A DNA stretch of 45,586 nucleotides from Betaproteobacteria bacterium (GCA_016713125.1 JADJPT010000026.1:1-45586), one strand, 5' to 3'; positions 1-8,420 are shown, counted from the first letter of the stretch. Notes: generated from the sequence alone by a model not told the origin. Numbers and translations: made by a program.

Positions 1-229
1 CCCCGGCGTTCATGCGCCAGGGCAGGGTCCAGCCGTTCAGCGTCACCACCGGGTTGTAGGGGCGCCCGGTGTTCGGCGTCAGCGGCGGCTGGGTGGCGGG
101 TTTGTCGGTGCTCACCACCTCGGGCAATCCCGCCAGCGCGGCGGCACTCACGCCCGCCGCGCCCAGCGTCGCGCCGGCCAGGGCCGCGCCGCGCAGGAAG
201 GCGCGTCTCGATGTCGTATTCAGGGTCAT
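1..229 (-). CDS. Multicopper oxidase, N-terminal fragment (TAT-exported; runs off the window)
   Basis: Only the first 76 codons are present; the gene continues beyond base 1. The ATG at 229-227 opens a twin-arginine leader (SRRAFLRGAALAGATLGAAG) ending near an Ala-rich cleavage region. It is followed by PYNPVVTLNGWTLPWRMNAG, which matches the start of the copper-oxidase type of multicopper oxidases found in beta-proteobacterial copper clusters. Such enzymes oxidise Cu(I) in the periplasm; TAT export fits a protein folded with its copper centres. It starts 12 bases after the TolC-like gene stop and is probably the last gene of the copA-cueR transcription unit. The copper-binding HxH motifs lie outside the window, so the assignment rests on the leader, the first mature residues and the neighbours. 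Confidence 0.7.
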   Translation of the reverse strand, partial: MTLNTTSRRAFLRGAALAGATLGAAGVSAAALAGLPEVVSTDKPATQPPLTPNTGRPYNPVVTLNGWTLPWRMNAG

Positions 230-241
230 TGCATGCTCGCT

Positions 242-1663
242 TCAGTGGCCGCCGCCGGACGCTGCCGGTGCGGTTGCGGTTCGCGGCAGCGCGCCGGGCG
301 CCGGCTTGCCGATCAGCGCCATCTGCAGATCGGCCTCGGCCAGCCAGAAATCGCGCAGCGCCTCGATCGCGCCGTTGACCGCGGCGACCTGGGCGCGCGC
401 ATCGGCCAGCAGCTCGAACACGCCGATCAGCATGCCGTTGTAGCGCAGCAGGTTCTCGTCGGCGATGCGCTTCCTGATCGGCACCAGTTCGTCGCGGTAG
501 TGGCGCGCCACCTCCCAGCCGGTGCGGTAGGCGGCGTAGCCTCGCGCACTTCCGAGCGCGTTGACCGCGGTCTCGGCCACCCGTTCCACCGCCTGCATGT
601 AGATGGACTCGGCCCTGGCCACGCGCGCGCCGCCCCAGTCGAACAGCGGCAGCTCGACGCTGAGCTCGTAGCCCTTCTTCCACTGCTCGGACTTGCGGCC
701 CTCGAGCACGCGCACCGGGCCGAACTCCAGGGCATTGATGAAGCGCGTGGTCCGGGTCAGCCCGAGGTTCTTCGCCAGCGCCTCGGTCTCGAAGCGCGCC
801 GCCTGCAGGTCCAGGCGCTCGCGCATGGCGCGCTGCTCGATCTCGGGCAGGTCCTGCGCCGTGCGCGGCAGTTCGGGCAGGCGCTCGGGAAGCTTGAGCT
901 GCGCCTGCTCGCCCCACAGCCCGAGCAGGCGCACCAGGCGCTCGCGCATGGCGATGCGCGCCTGCTCGGCGCGCGCCACGCCCAGGGCGGCGTCGGCGTA
1001 GAAGCTCTGCTCGCGGGCCTGCGCGAGGCGGTTGAAATTGCCGACGCGCGCCATGCGACGCGCGAGTTCTGCGGCCGCCTCGGCGATCTCGCTCACCTGT
1101 CGCTGGTACCGCAGCGATTCCTCGGCGGCGATCGCGGCGTACCAGGCCTTGCGCGTCTCGGAGGCCAGGCGCAGCACTTCCAGCGCCACGCCGCGCTGCA
1201 CGCGCTGGACATTGCGCGCCTGCAACTCCGAGGCCAGCGGCATGGTCACCAGCGAGAACAGGTTGATGGTCAGCGCCTGTTCGATCTTGTACTCGCGCCC
1301 GCCGACGGCCGGATGCGAGGCGTTCATGTAGGACAATCGCGGGTTGGGCAGGCGCCCGGCCAGCACGAACTCGGCCTCCGCGATCCCCAGCTCGGCGTAC
1401 GCCGCCTGCAGGCCGCGATTGTTGAGCAGCGCGATCTCCACCGCCGCTTCGACGTCCAGCGGACCGGCGAGCAGCTCGGCCACGCGCCGGTCCACGCTGT
1501 CGCGTTGCGCCTGGGTCTTCACCCAGACCGGGTCCTTGCCGGTGCGCGCCTTCACCTCCGCCTGCACGCTGCCGAAACCGCCGTCCTCGCTGAAGGTGGC
1601 GCAACCGCCCAGCGCCAGCACCGACAGCACGGCCAGCGTGCGCCTTGCGTGGCGGCGGTTCAT
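242..1663 (-). CDS. TolC-family outer-membrane lipoprotein of the copper cluster
   Basis: This is a 473-residue protein with a lipoprotein signal ending in the lipobox LALGGC (Cys21). The rest has the long heptad-rich helices and the duplicated layout of outer-membrane efflux (TolC/CusC) proteins, for example AAVEIALLNNRGLQAAYAEL near residue 75 and SYMNASHPAVGG near 110. Such proteins form the trimeric outer-membrane channel of tripartite pumps. The ATG overlaps the stop of the upstream small gene by 4 bases (ATGA), so the two are translationally coupled. No adaptor or RND gene sits next to it in this cluster, so its partner pump must be elsewhere, or the protein acts with the periplasmic copper proteins. 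Family assignment is secure; copper as substrate is inferred from context. Confidence 0.8.
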   Translation of the reverse strand: MNRRHARRTLAVLSVLALGGCATFSEDGGFGSVQAEVKARTGKDPVWVKTQAQRDSVDRRVAELLAGPLDVEAAVEIALLNNRGLQAAYAELGIAEAEFVLAGRLPNPRLSYMNASHPAVGGREYKIEQALTINLFSLVTMPLASELQARNVQRVQRGVALEVLRLASETRKAWYAAIAAEESLRYQRQVSEIAEAAAELARRMARVGNFNRLAQAREQSFYADAALGVARAEQARIAMRERLVRLLGLWGEQAQLKLPERLPELPRTAQDLPEIEQRAMRERLDLQAARFETEALAKNLGLTRTTRFINALEFGPVRVLEGRKSEQWKKGYELSVELPLFDWGGARVARAESIYMQAVERVAETAVNALGSARGYAAYRTGWEVARHYRDELVPIRKRIADENLLRYNGMLIGVFELLADARAQVAAVNGAIEALRDFWLAEADLQMALIGKPAPGALPRTATAPAASGGGH

Positions 1664-2007
1664 GGCTTGCCCCCATGCATGCCGGGCTGACCATGGTGGC
1701 CGTGATGGCCTGCATGGCCGCGCGCGGCCGCGGCCCCGTCCGGCGTTGCGGGCGCCGGCGTCTGCATCTGCGCTTCGCGGGCATAGGCGCGCCAGCCGCC
1801 GATGCGGCCGACTTCGTCGTTGGCGGCGCGCCAGTCGCCGAGACCCGCCTCACCCAGCGGTTTGTAGTCGGCGAAAGGCGAACGGTAGATCGGGGCGGGC
1901 ACGCGCGCGCCGGGATCGGCGGGGTCGGGCCGCGCCGCCGGCGTCTGCGCCTGGGCGAGCGCGACGAGCAGGCACGCCGGCAGCGCCGCGAGATGGCGGA
2001 TCTTCAT
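1660..2007 (-). CDS. Small secreted His-rich protein of the copper cluster
   Basis: A 115-residue protein with a Sec signal peptide (MKIRHLAALPACLLVALAQA) and a conserved-looking core (YRSPFADYKPLGEAGLGDWR, then ANDEVGRIGGWRAYAREAQ). Its C-terminus is rich in His and Gly (GHAGHHGHHGQPGMHGGKP), plausibly a metal-binding tail. The ATG is preceded by GAGGAG. Its stop overlaps the TolC-like start by 4 bases. I recognise the core as a type that recurs next to TolC-like and multicopper-oxidase genes in beta-proteobacterial copper loci, but know of no assigned function. A role as periplasmic copper carrier for the neighbouring oxidase or channel is inference. Confidence 0.7.
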   Translation of the reverse strand: MKIRHLAALPACLLVALAQAQTPAARPDPADPGARVPAPIYRSPFADYKPLGEAGLGDWRAANDEVGRIGGWRAYAREAQMQTPAPATPDGAAAARGHAGHHGHHGQPGMHGGKP

Positions 2008-2119
2008 GACTACTCCTCGAACGGGAACAGCGGATCAGGCCTGCACGAAACGCGCAGGCGCCTGGCCGGAGACGGGGGAGCCGCGCGGAAAACGCGCAGC
2101 GGAAACAAAAGCGCTCCGG

Positions 2120-2581
2120 CTAGCTGCCGGCGCGCGACTGCGGAGGTCGGTCGAGGATGTCGGGTACGTAGCCGGCGGGCTGGCGCCCGAGGAAATCGAT
2201 GCGGTCGCTGCCGGGTGCCGCGATGGCCAGCGTGCGCGCGGCAATCGGAACGAAAGTCACGCCGGCGCAATGCGCGGTGCACAGGCTGCAACGGCCGGCG
2301 GCGGAATCCTCGTCGCCCGCCGCACCCGCAGCGGTGCCCGCCTCCTCACCGTGGCCGTGGGCTGCATGCGCGTGCGCAGCGGCATGTGCGTGCCCGGACT
2401 GACCCGCCGGTGCATGCGCATGCGCGTCGCCATGGTCGTGGCTGTCGTGCGCGCCGGGCGCAGCCTGCCTTTCGGTGCCGTGCATGGCCGCGCACGGCCC
2501 ACCGCTCACCGCCGCCAGGCTGCGCAGCGGCAGGGCGACGAAGGCGATGAACAGGATCAGCAGGCGCGCCAGGCTCTTCAT
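2120..2581 (-). CDS. His-rich exported protein with CxxCxxxC motif (DUF2946-like)
   Basis: A 153-residue protein. I chose the ATG at 2581 because the following residues form a signal peptide (MKSLARLLILFIAFVALPLR, then SLAA). An upstream in-frame start would put charged residues in front of it. The middle (about residues 38-85) is very rich in His (HDSHDHGDAHAHA and similar). A cysteine motif CSLCTAHC follows near residue 99, and the end reads GYVPDILDRPPQ. The layout of signal, low-complexity His stretch, Cys motif and DRPP tail resembles small proteins of beta-proteobacterial metal-resistance clusters. The likely role is periplasmic copper binding, but that is inferred. It lies between cueR and the small His-rich gene; 112 bases downstream hold no gene. 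Confidence 0.65.
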   Translation of the reverse strand: MKSLARLLILFIAFVALPLRSLAAVSGGPCAAMHGTERQAAPGAHDSHDHGDAHAHAPAGQSGHAHAAAHAHAAHGHGEEAGTAAGAAGDEDSAAGRCSLCTAHCAGVTFVPIAARTLAIAAPGSDRIDFLGRQPAGYVPDILDRPPQSRAGS

Positions 2582-2644
2582 GCGATCGATGCTAGCACAG
2601 GGGGTCACGCTGATCCGACCCGCGGCAGGCGCTTTGGTTCCCTC

Positions 2645-3145
2645 TCATGCGAAGCGCGTGCGCCGCGGCGCGGCCGGGGCGTGCTGCTCGCAGGCGCCCG
2701 CCAGGTCGTCGAGGATGGGGCAGTCCGGCCGGTCGTCGCCATGGCAATCGCGCGCCAGGGCCTGCAGGGTGCGGCGCATGGCATGCATTTCCTCGATGCG
2801 CTGCGTCAGGGCGTCCACGTGCGCCAGCGCGATGCGCTTGACGCTGGCGCTGGCGCGCCGGCGGTTCTGCCACAGGCCGAGCAGCTCGCCGATCTCGGCC
2901 ATGCTGAAGCCCAGATCCCTGGCGCGGCGGATGAACTGCAGCGTGTGCACCTCGTTCATGCCGTATTGCCGGTAGCCGGCCTGGGTGCGCCCGACCCTGG
3001 GCAGCAGCTTCAGACTTTCGTAGTGGCGGATCATCTTCGCCGACACGCCGGACAGACGCGCCGCCTGGCCGATGTTGAGCGGACCGCCGCCGGTCGAATC
3101 GCCGTCCGGCAAACCCCTGGCCGACTCCTGCACATGCCGTTTCAT
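2645..3145 (-). CDS. cueR: CueR-type MerR-family copper-responsive activator
   Basis: A 166-residue MerR-family regulator. The winged helix-turn-helix starts at LNIGQAARLSGVSAKMIRHY (residues 23-42). A dimerisation helix follows, then the metal-binding loop CHGDDRPDC with Cys134 and Cys142 seven residues apart, the spacing of CueR Cys112/Cys120 that binds Cu(I). A third Cys (152) lies near the C-terminus. The ATG overlaps the copA stop (ATGA), supporting this start although it gives about 20 extra N-terminal residues compared with most CueR proteins. Known relatives bend promoters with 19-20 bp spacers to activate copA and copper oxidases. Two such operators lie between copA and copZ, so the gene probably regulates its own operon. 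Confidence 0.9.
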   Translation of the reverse strand: MKRHVQESARGLPDGDSTGGGPLNIGQAARLSGVSAKMIRHYESLKLLPRVGRTQAGYRQYGMNEVHTLQFIRRARDLGFSMAEIGELLGLWQNRRRASASVKRIALAHVDALTQRIEEMHAMRRTLQALARDCHGDDRPDCPILDDLAGACEQHAPAAPRRTRFA

Positions 3146-5390
3146 TGCTTGCTCCCGCGCTTTTGCAGCGGACGCCAGCGCTTGAGCAGCAGCGCGTTGC
3201 CGAGCACGCTCACGCTGCTGGCGGCCATGGCCGCGCCGGCCACCACCGGGTTGAGCATGCCGAAGGCGGCCAGCGGGATGCCCACCACGTTGTAGAAGAA
3301 CGCCCAGAACAGGTTCTGGCGGATCTTGGCGTAGGTGCGGCGCGAGATGTCGATGGCATCGGCCACCAGCGCAGGATCGCCGCGCATCAGCGTGATGCCG
3401 GCGGCATGCATGGCCACGTCGGTGCCGGTGCCCATGGCGATGCCCACGTCGGCCGCGGCCAGCGCCGGCGCATCGTTGATGCCGTCGCCGACCATGGCGA
3501 CCACCCGCCCGCCCTGCTTCAGCTCGGCGATGATCCTCGCCTTGTCCTCGGGCAGCACTTCGGCGCGCACCTCGTCCAGCCCCAGACGCCTGGCGGCAGC
3601 CTGCGCACTGCCCTGGTTGTCGCCGCTCAGCATCACGGCACGCACGCCCAGCGAACGCAGCCAGGCGATGGCCCGGGCGCGCCGGCCTTCACCGCATCGC
3701 CGAAGGCGAGCAGCCCCAGCAGGCGCGCTCCCGCATCGGGCACGAGTTCGGCCAGCCAGGCCAGGGTGCGGCCTTCGGCCTGCAGCGCGCCGGCCGCCGC
3801 GGCCAGCGCCTCGGTGTCGACGCCGCTCTCGCGCATCAGGCGCTCGCTGCCGAGCAGCAGGCTGCGCCCGGCGGATTCGCCGGCCACGCCGCGGCCGGCG
3901 ATGGCGCGCACCGCGCGGGCCGGCGTGAACGCCAGATTGCGCGCCGCGGCCGCCTCGAGCACGGCGCGGGCGAGCGGATGCTCGCTGCCCGATTGCAGCG
4001 CGGCAGCCAGCGCCAGCACCTGCTCGACGTCCTCCGCGGCGGCTTCGACGGCGACCATGGCGGGCCGGCCTTCGGTCAGCGTGCCGGTCTTGTCGAAGGC
4101 CACAGTGTCGATGGCATGCGCGCGCTCGAGCGCCTCGGCGTCACGGATCAGGATGCCGTGGCTGGCGGCGACGCCGGTGCCGGTCATGATCGCCGCCGGC
4201 GTGGCCAGGCCCAGCGCACACGGGCAGGCGATGACCAGCACCGCGACGGCGTTCAGCAGCGCATGCTCCCAGTCGCCGTTCGACAGGCCCCAGGCCAGCA
4301 GGGTGATGATGGCCAGCACCAGCACCACCGGCACGAACACCGCGCTGACCCGGTCGACCAGGCGCTGGATCGGCGCCTTGGCCGCCTGCGCCGATTCGAC
4401 CATGCGCACGATGCGCGCCAGGGTCGACTCCGCGCCCACCGCGTCGGCGCGCACCACCAGCAGGCCGACCCCGTTCACCGCGCCGCCGGTCACCCGCCCG
4501 CCCACCGCCTTGGCCACCGGCAGGCTCTCGCCGGTGATCAGGGATTCGTCGACCTCGCTCTCGCCTTCCAGCACCACGCCGTCGACCGGAATGCGCTCGC
4601 CGGGCCGCACCACGGCCTCGTCACCCGGCAGGACCTCGCCGATCTTCACCTCGATCTCCTGGGTGCCGCGGCGCAGGCGCGCGGTTTCAGGCCGCAGCGC
4701 ATTCAACGCGCGGATGGCGTCGGCCGTCTGCCGCTTGGCGCGCGCCTCCAGCCATTTGCCCAGCAGCACCAGCGTGATCACCACCGCCGAGGCTTCAAAG
4801 TAAAGATGCGTCTCGCCGTGCCCGGCGTGCGCGTACATCAGGTAGACGCTCAGGCCGTAGCCGGCCGAGGTGCCCAGCGCCACCAGCAGGTCCATGTTGC
4901 CGCTGCCGGCGCGCAGCGCGTGCCAGCCGGCGCGGTAGAAGCGCGCGCCCAGCCAGAACTGCACCGGCGTGGCCAGCAGCCACTGCAGCCAGCCGGGCGC
5001 GGCCAGGTGCACGCCGAAGGGCATGAACAGCATGGGCACCACCAGCGGCAGCGAAAGCACGGCGGCCAGCGCGGCCGGCCCCCATGCCGGCCAGCGCGAT
5101 TGCGGCGCGTGGTCCTCCACGCCCTCGACCACCTCGTGCGCCTCGTAGCCGGCGTTGCGCACCGCGTCCAGCAGGGCGGCGACGGGCACCTCGGCGGCGA
5201 CCCTCACCCTGGCGCGCTCGGTGGCCAGGTTGACCGAGGAGGCGTCCACGCCGGCCACTTTGGCGAGCGAACGCTCGACGCGCGCCACGCAGGACGCGCA
5301 GGTCATGCCCTCGATGGCGATGTCGTGCAACTGCAGGGTCCCGGGGGCGGCTTTCTGAAACCCGGCGGCGATGGGAGTAACGGTATCCAT
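3142..5390 (-). CDS. copA: Cu(I)-exporting P1B-type ATPase, frameshifted
   Basis: The inner-membrane copper exporter. The ATG at 5390 has an AGGAG about 9 bases upstream. An N-terminal heavy-metal domain carries GMTCASC (residues 28-34). The P-type core has the transmembrane CPC motif (VIACPCALGLATPAA, near 388), the phosphorylation site DKTGT (near 432) and the GDGIND hinge in the C-terminal part. The frame breaks near base 3670: the upstream part ends GDAVKAGAPGP, and the rest (SLGVRAVMLSGDN to KRGSKQ) continues in another frame. Restoring one base gives 750 codons, a normal CopA length, and both sides are otherwise intact. A read error or a very recent mutation is therefore likely. It is the first gene of the unit copA-cueR-His-rich-TolC-oxidase. 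Confidence 0.88.
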
Positions 5391-5418
5391 GGACGACTCT
5401 CCTGACTGCGAAAACCGC

Positions 5419-5449
5419 AGCTTCAGGCTTGCCACGATGGCAAGGTCAA
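5419..5449 (-). promoter_or_regulatory. CueR/MerR-type promoter-operator of copA
   Basis: Read on the minus strand: a TTGACC -35 at 5449-5444, then CTTGCCA-TCG-TGGCAAG, a perfect 7-bp inverted repeat with a 3-nt centre (5428-5444). A weak -10 (GAAGCT, 5424-5419) follows after a 19-bp spacer. An operator dyad placed between -35 and -10 with a long spacer is the hallmark of MerR-family promoters. It lies 29 bp before the copA start, and cueR is in the same operon. The -10 is the least certain part. Confidence 0.75.
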
Positions 5450-5471
5450 GCGCGAGGCGGTGAATTTTCCC

Positions 5472-5503
5472 GCTTGACCTTACCACGAGGTCAAGCTTCA
5501 GGC
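5472..5503 (+). promoter_or_regulatory. CueR/MerR-type promoter-operator of copZ
   Basis: On the plus strand GCTTGACCT-TACCACG-AGGTCAAGC is a perfect 9-bp inverted repeat with a 7-nt centre (5472-5496), beginning with the -35 TTGACC (5474-5479). It sits 51 bp before the copZ start. Its arm sequence matches the CueR class (ACCTT...AGGT-like) and partly repeats the copA operator. Two separate dyads suggest copA and copZ are induced together but from independent promoters. The -10 (about 5499-5504, CAGGCT) is poor, as is usual for activator-dependent MerR promoters. Confidence 0.7.
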
Positions 5504-5546
5504 TTGACCCGCCTCAATCCGGGGCATGACCAGAAGAAGGCAAGCC

Positions 5547-5765
5547 ATGAACGAGTTCCAGGTGAACGACATGACCTGCGGCCACTGTGTCGCCACCATC
5601 ACGCGGGCGGTGCGCGCCCTCGAACCGGAAGCCAGGGTCAGCATAGACCTGGCCGCGCGCCGCGTATGTGTGGATGCGCACGCAGGCCGCGAGGAGATCG
5701 CCGCGGCGATCCGCGCGGCGGGCTATACGCCGGTGCCGCAGACCGCCGCGGCAACGGCGGTCTGA
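5547..5765 (+). CDS. copZ: CopZ-like cytosolic copper chaperone
   Basis: A 72-residue single heavy-metal-associated domain. MNEFQVNDMTCGHCVATITR carries the Cu(I)-binding CGHC, and the second half has the expected beta-alpha-beta ending GREEIAAAIRAAGYTPV. The ATG at 5547 is preferred over an in-frame ATG 21 bases upstream because AGAAGAAGG lies just before it and the domain begins there. CopZ passes Cu(I) to the N-terminal domain of CopA; the divergent copA gene carries the matching GMTCASC motif. The His within the CxxC motif (CGHC) is common in bacterial chaperones. A CueR-type operator lies directly upstream. Confidence 0.9.
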   Translation: MNEFQVNDMTCGHCVATITRAVRALEPEARVSIDLAARRVCVDAHAGREEIAAAIRAAGYTPVPQTAAATAV

Positions 5766-5783
5766 AAGCGCGCCGGCAGCGAA

Positions 5784-5809
5784 ACGCCCGGGGACCGCTC
5801 CCCGGGCGT
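5784..5809 (+). terminator. Hairpin between copZ and the Bug-receptor gene
   Basis: ACGCCCGGGGA-CCGC-TCCCCGGGCGT is a perfect 11-bp stem with a 4-nt loop, 19 bases after the copZ stop. No U-tract follows on either strand, so it is not a textbook intrinsic terminator. It may stabilise the copZ 3' end or work with Rho. A TATACT hexamer (5814-5819), possibly the -10 of the next gene, starts 4 bases beyond it. Confidence 0.5.
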
Positions 5810-5827
5810 GCGCCTATACTGCGCGCC

Positions 5828-6790
5828 ATGAAAAAACTCCTCTCCGCCCTGCTCTTTTCCGCCTGCGCCGTGCTCGCTCCCGCGGGCCAGGCGCAGACCT
5901 TTCCCACCAAGCCGGTGACCCTGATCGTGCCGCTGCCGGCCGGCGGCGCCACCGATGTGCTGGCGCGCGTGCTGGCGCAGCGCCTGCAGGAGGCCTGGGG
6001 CCAGCCGGTGGTGGCGGATTTCCGGCCCGGCGGCGGCACCGTGGTCGGCACCCAGGCAGTGGCGCGCAGCGCCCCCGACGGCCACACGCTGGGCATCATC
6101 CTCAGCGCGCACAGCGCCAATCCCAGCCTGCGCAGTTCGCTGCCCTACGACACCCTCAAGGACCTGGCAGGCATCTCGCGCATCGGCTGGTCGGTGGTCG
6201 CCCTGGTGGCGATCGCCGGTTTCGAGGCCGACGACATGAAAGGCCTGCTCGCGCTGGCGAAGAAAAAGCCCGGCGAAGTGCAGTACGCCTCGCTGGGCGT
6301 GGGTACCTCCACGCACCTGGCCGGCGAACTGCTGAAGACCGCCGCCGGCATCGACCTGCTGCACATCCCCTACAACGGCAGCGCGCCGGCCTACCGCGAC
6401 CTGCTCGGCGGACGCGTGCCGCTGGCCTTCGTGATCATGAATTCGGCCCAGCCGCACGTGAAGGCCGGCAAGCTCAAGGTGCTGGGCATCACCAACGCCC
6501 GTCGCAGCGAGAGCTACCCGGAGTACCCGACCATCGGCGAATCGGTGCCGGGCTACGAGATCACCAGCTGGTTCGGACTGGTGGCGGCCGGCGGCACACC
6601 CGCGCCGCTGCTGCAGCGTATCTCGGCCGACGTGGTCAAGGTACTGGGCGCACCGGAGATGCGCGCCAAGCTCGCCGAGCTCGGCGTGGATTCCGCGCCG
6701 CTGGCCTCGGGCGAGTTCGACGCCTTCATCCGCAGCGAGATGGATCGGCTGGGCAGGCTCGTGCGCCAGTCGGGCGCGAAGCTCGACTAG
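5828..6790 (+). CDS. Bug-family periplasmic solute-binding protein (TctC type)
   Basis: A 320-residue protein with a signal peptide (MKKLLSALLFSACAVLAPAG, cleaved after QAQ). The TctC/Bug fold follows: FPTKPVTLIVPLPAGGATDV (the PGGxTD-type ligand loop), a PDGHTLG element, then PGEVQYASLGVGTSTHLAGE and LLHIPYNGSAPAYRDLLGGR. These proteins bind organic acids or other small carboxylates, are greatly expanded in Burkholderiales, and are often orphaned from the TctAB permease, as here. The ligand cannot be predicted. A TATACT hexamer 8 bases before the ATG with no Shine-Dalgarno sequence suggests a very short or absent leader. Its TAG interlocks with the stop of the convergent oxidoreductase gene (CTAG, 4-base overlap). 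Confidence 0.88.
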   Translation: MKKLLSALLFSACAVLAPAGQAQTFPTKPVTLIVPLPAGGATDVLARVLAQRLQEAWGQPVVADFRPGGGTVVGTQAVARSAPDGHTLGIILSAHSANPSLRSSLPYDTLKDLAGISRIGWSVVALVAIAGFEADDMKGLLALAKKKPGEVQYASLGVGTSTHLAGELLKTAAGIDLLHIPYNGSAPAYRDLLGGRVPLAFVIMNSAQPHVKAGKLKVLGITNARRSESYPEYPTIGESVPGYEITSWFGLVAAGGTPAPLLQRISADVVKVLGAPEMRAKLAELGVDSAPLASGEFDAFIRSEMDRLGRLVRQSGAKLD

Positions 6791-8370
6791 ATCCTCTTGC
6801 CCAGGTCGCGCAGCAGCTCGCGCGCGCAGTTGTGGCCCGGCGCGCCGGTGACGCCGCCGCCTGGGTGCGTGCCCGAGCCGCAGGTGTAGAGCTTGCCGAT
6901 CGGCGCGCGGTAATCGGCGTAGCCCAGCATGGGCCGCGCCGAATACAGCTGGTCGAGCGACAGCGCGCCGTGGAAGATGTCGCCGCCGACAAGACCGAAC
7001 TTTTCCTCCAGATCGGCCGGCGACAGCGCGCTGTGCGCGATCACGCTGGCCTTGAAGCCGGGCGCGTGGCCTTCCACCACCTCGAAGATGCGCGCGATGG
7101 CCTCGTCCTTGCGCGTCGCCCAGTCGGCGTCCGGATCGAAGTGCTGGCAGAACAGGCTGGCCACATGGCTGCCCGGCGGCGCCAGGCTGTCGTCCAGGGT
7201 GCTGGGGATCAGCATCTCGACGATGGGCGCGCGCGCCATGCCTTCGGCGCGAGCGTCCAGATACGCGCGGTCCATGTAACCCAGCGAGGGCGCCATGATG
7301 ATGCCGGTCGAGTGGTGCGGTCCGGGTTCGGGCAGGCTGGCAAAGCGCGGCAGTGCGGACAGCGCCACGTTCATGCGGAAGGTGCCCGAACCGCATTTCC
7401 AGCGCCGCATGCGCGCGAGGAATTCGGGCGGCAGCGCGCTTTCCTCGACCAGGTCGAGGTACAGCAGCTTCGGATTCAGGTTGGAGACCACGCGCGCGGC
7501 GGCGATCTCCTCGCCGCTGGCCAGCACCACGCCGGCGGCGCAGCCGTCGCGCACCGTCACCCGCGACACGGCGGCCCGGCAGTCGATCTGCACGCCCAGG
7601 CGCCGCGCCTCGGCGGCCATGGCCTGGGTGATGGCACCCATGCCGCCGATGGCATGGCCCCAGGCGCCCTTCCTGCCGTTGACCTCGCCGAAGCAGTGGT
7701 GCAACAGCACATAGGCCGTGCCCGGGTGGTGCGGACTGGCGTAGTTGCCGACCACGGCGTCGAAACCGAAGGCCGCCTTCACGCCTTCACCCTCGAACCA
7801 GCCGTCGAGAAAAGCGGACGCGCTGCCGGTGAACAGTTCGAGCAGATCGCGGCGCGCTTCCATGTCCAGGCGCCGGGCCAGGCGACCGACGTTCACGGCG
7901 CGCAGGAGGTCGGTCCAGCCGCCGCCGACATTGGGCGGGCACTCCAGCACCAGTTCGCGCAGCACGTCGGCGACGCGTTCCAGCATGGCCCAGTAGGCCG
8001 GCAGGCGCTCGGCATCGCGCGCGCTGAAACGCGCGAGCTCCGCCTGCGTGGCCTGCAGGCCGCCGCCGATCTTCAGGTGGCGGCCCCCGTCCAGCGGCAG
8101 GAAGTTGGCGTACGGCCGCTCGACGATGCGCAGGCCGTGCTCGGCAAGGCGCAGGTCGCGGATCACCTTCGGGTTCAGCAGGCTCACCGTGTAGGCCGCC
8201 ACCGAGTTGCGGAAGCCCGGGTGGAATTCCTCGGTGACCGCCGCGCCGCCGACCACCGCGCGGCGCTCGAGCACGCGCACCCTGAGCCCGGCGCGCGCCA
8301 GGTAGCAGGCGCAGGCCAGGCCGTTGTGGCCCGCACCGATGATCACGACGTCGTACTGTGGCTGCGGCAT
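6787..8370 (-). CDS. FAD-dependent oxidoreductase of the phytoene-desaturase/PYROXD2 type
   Basis: A 527-residue flavoprotein. Starting at the ATG at 8370, the N-terminus is a dinucleotide-binding fold (YDVVIIGAGHNGLACACYLA, GxGxxG at residues 12-17, acidic ERR at the end of strand 2). The C-terminus has the family signature LYTCGSGTHPGGGVTGAPGH, which contacts FAD. GGMGAITQAMAAEA in the middle is also typical of CrtI-like amine oxidases. No carotenoid genes are nearby, so a carotenoid desaturase role is unlikely; relatives with this C-terminus are usually annotated only as NAD(P)/FAD-dependent oxidoreductases. An ATG 60 bases upstream is in frame but would place unrelated residues before the Rossmann strand. 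It is convergent with the Bug gene and divergent from the enolase-superfamily gene. Confidence 0.85.
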   Translation of the reverse strand: MPQPQYDVVIIGAGHNGLACACYLARAGLRVRVLERRAVVGGAAVTEEFHPGFRNSVAAYTVSLLNPKVIRDLRLAEHGLRIVERPYANFLPLDGGRHLKIGGGLQATQAELARFSARDAERLPAYWAMLERVADVLRELVLECPPNVGGGWTDLLRAVNVGRLARRLDMEARRDLLELFTGSASAFLDGWFEGEGVKAAFGFDAVVGNYASPHHPGTAYVLLHHCFGEVNGRKGAWGHAIGGMGAITQAMAAEARRLGVQIDCRAAVSRVTVRDGCAAGVVLASGEEIAAARVVSNLNPKLLYLDLVEESALPPEFLARMRRWKCGSGTFRMNVALSALPRFASLPEPGPHHSTGIIMAPSLGYMDRAYLDARAEGMARAPIVEMLIPSTLDDSLAPPGSHVASLFCQHFDPDADWATRKDEAIARIFEVVEGHAPGFKASVIAHSALSPADLEEKFGLVGGDIFHGALSLDQLYSARPMLGYADYRAPIGKLYTCGSGTHPGGGVTGAPGHNCARELLRDLGKRI

Positions 8371-8398
8371 GGTTCGCAGAGCATACTTCAAAGCACGC

Positions 8399-8420
8399 GC
8401 GCCACTCTCTATAGTGGCGC
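8399..8420. promoter_or_regulatory. Inverted repeat overlapping a -10-like TATAGT in a divergent intergenic region
   Basis: GCGCCACT-CTCTAT-AGTGGCGC is a perfect 8-bp inverted repeat with a 6-nt centre, located between the divergent oxidoreductase (starts 8370) and enolase-superfamily gene (starts 8462). The hexamer TATAGT (8410-8415) lies across its centre and right arm and could be the -10 of the plus-strand gene, leaving a leader of about 40 nt with GAAGG before the ATG. A repressor bound here would block that promoter. No regulator gene is adjacent. The palindrome is seen directly; its function is inferred. Confidence 0.4.
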
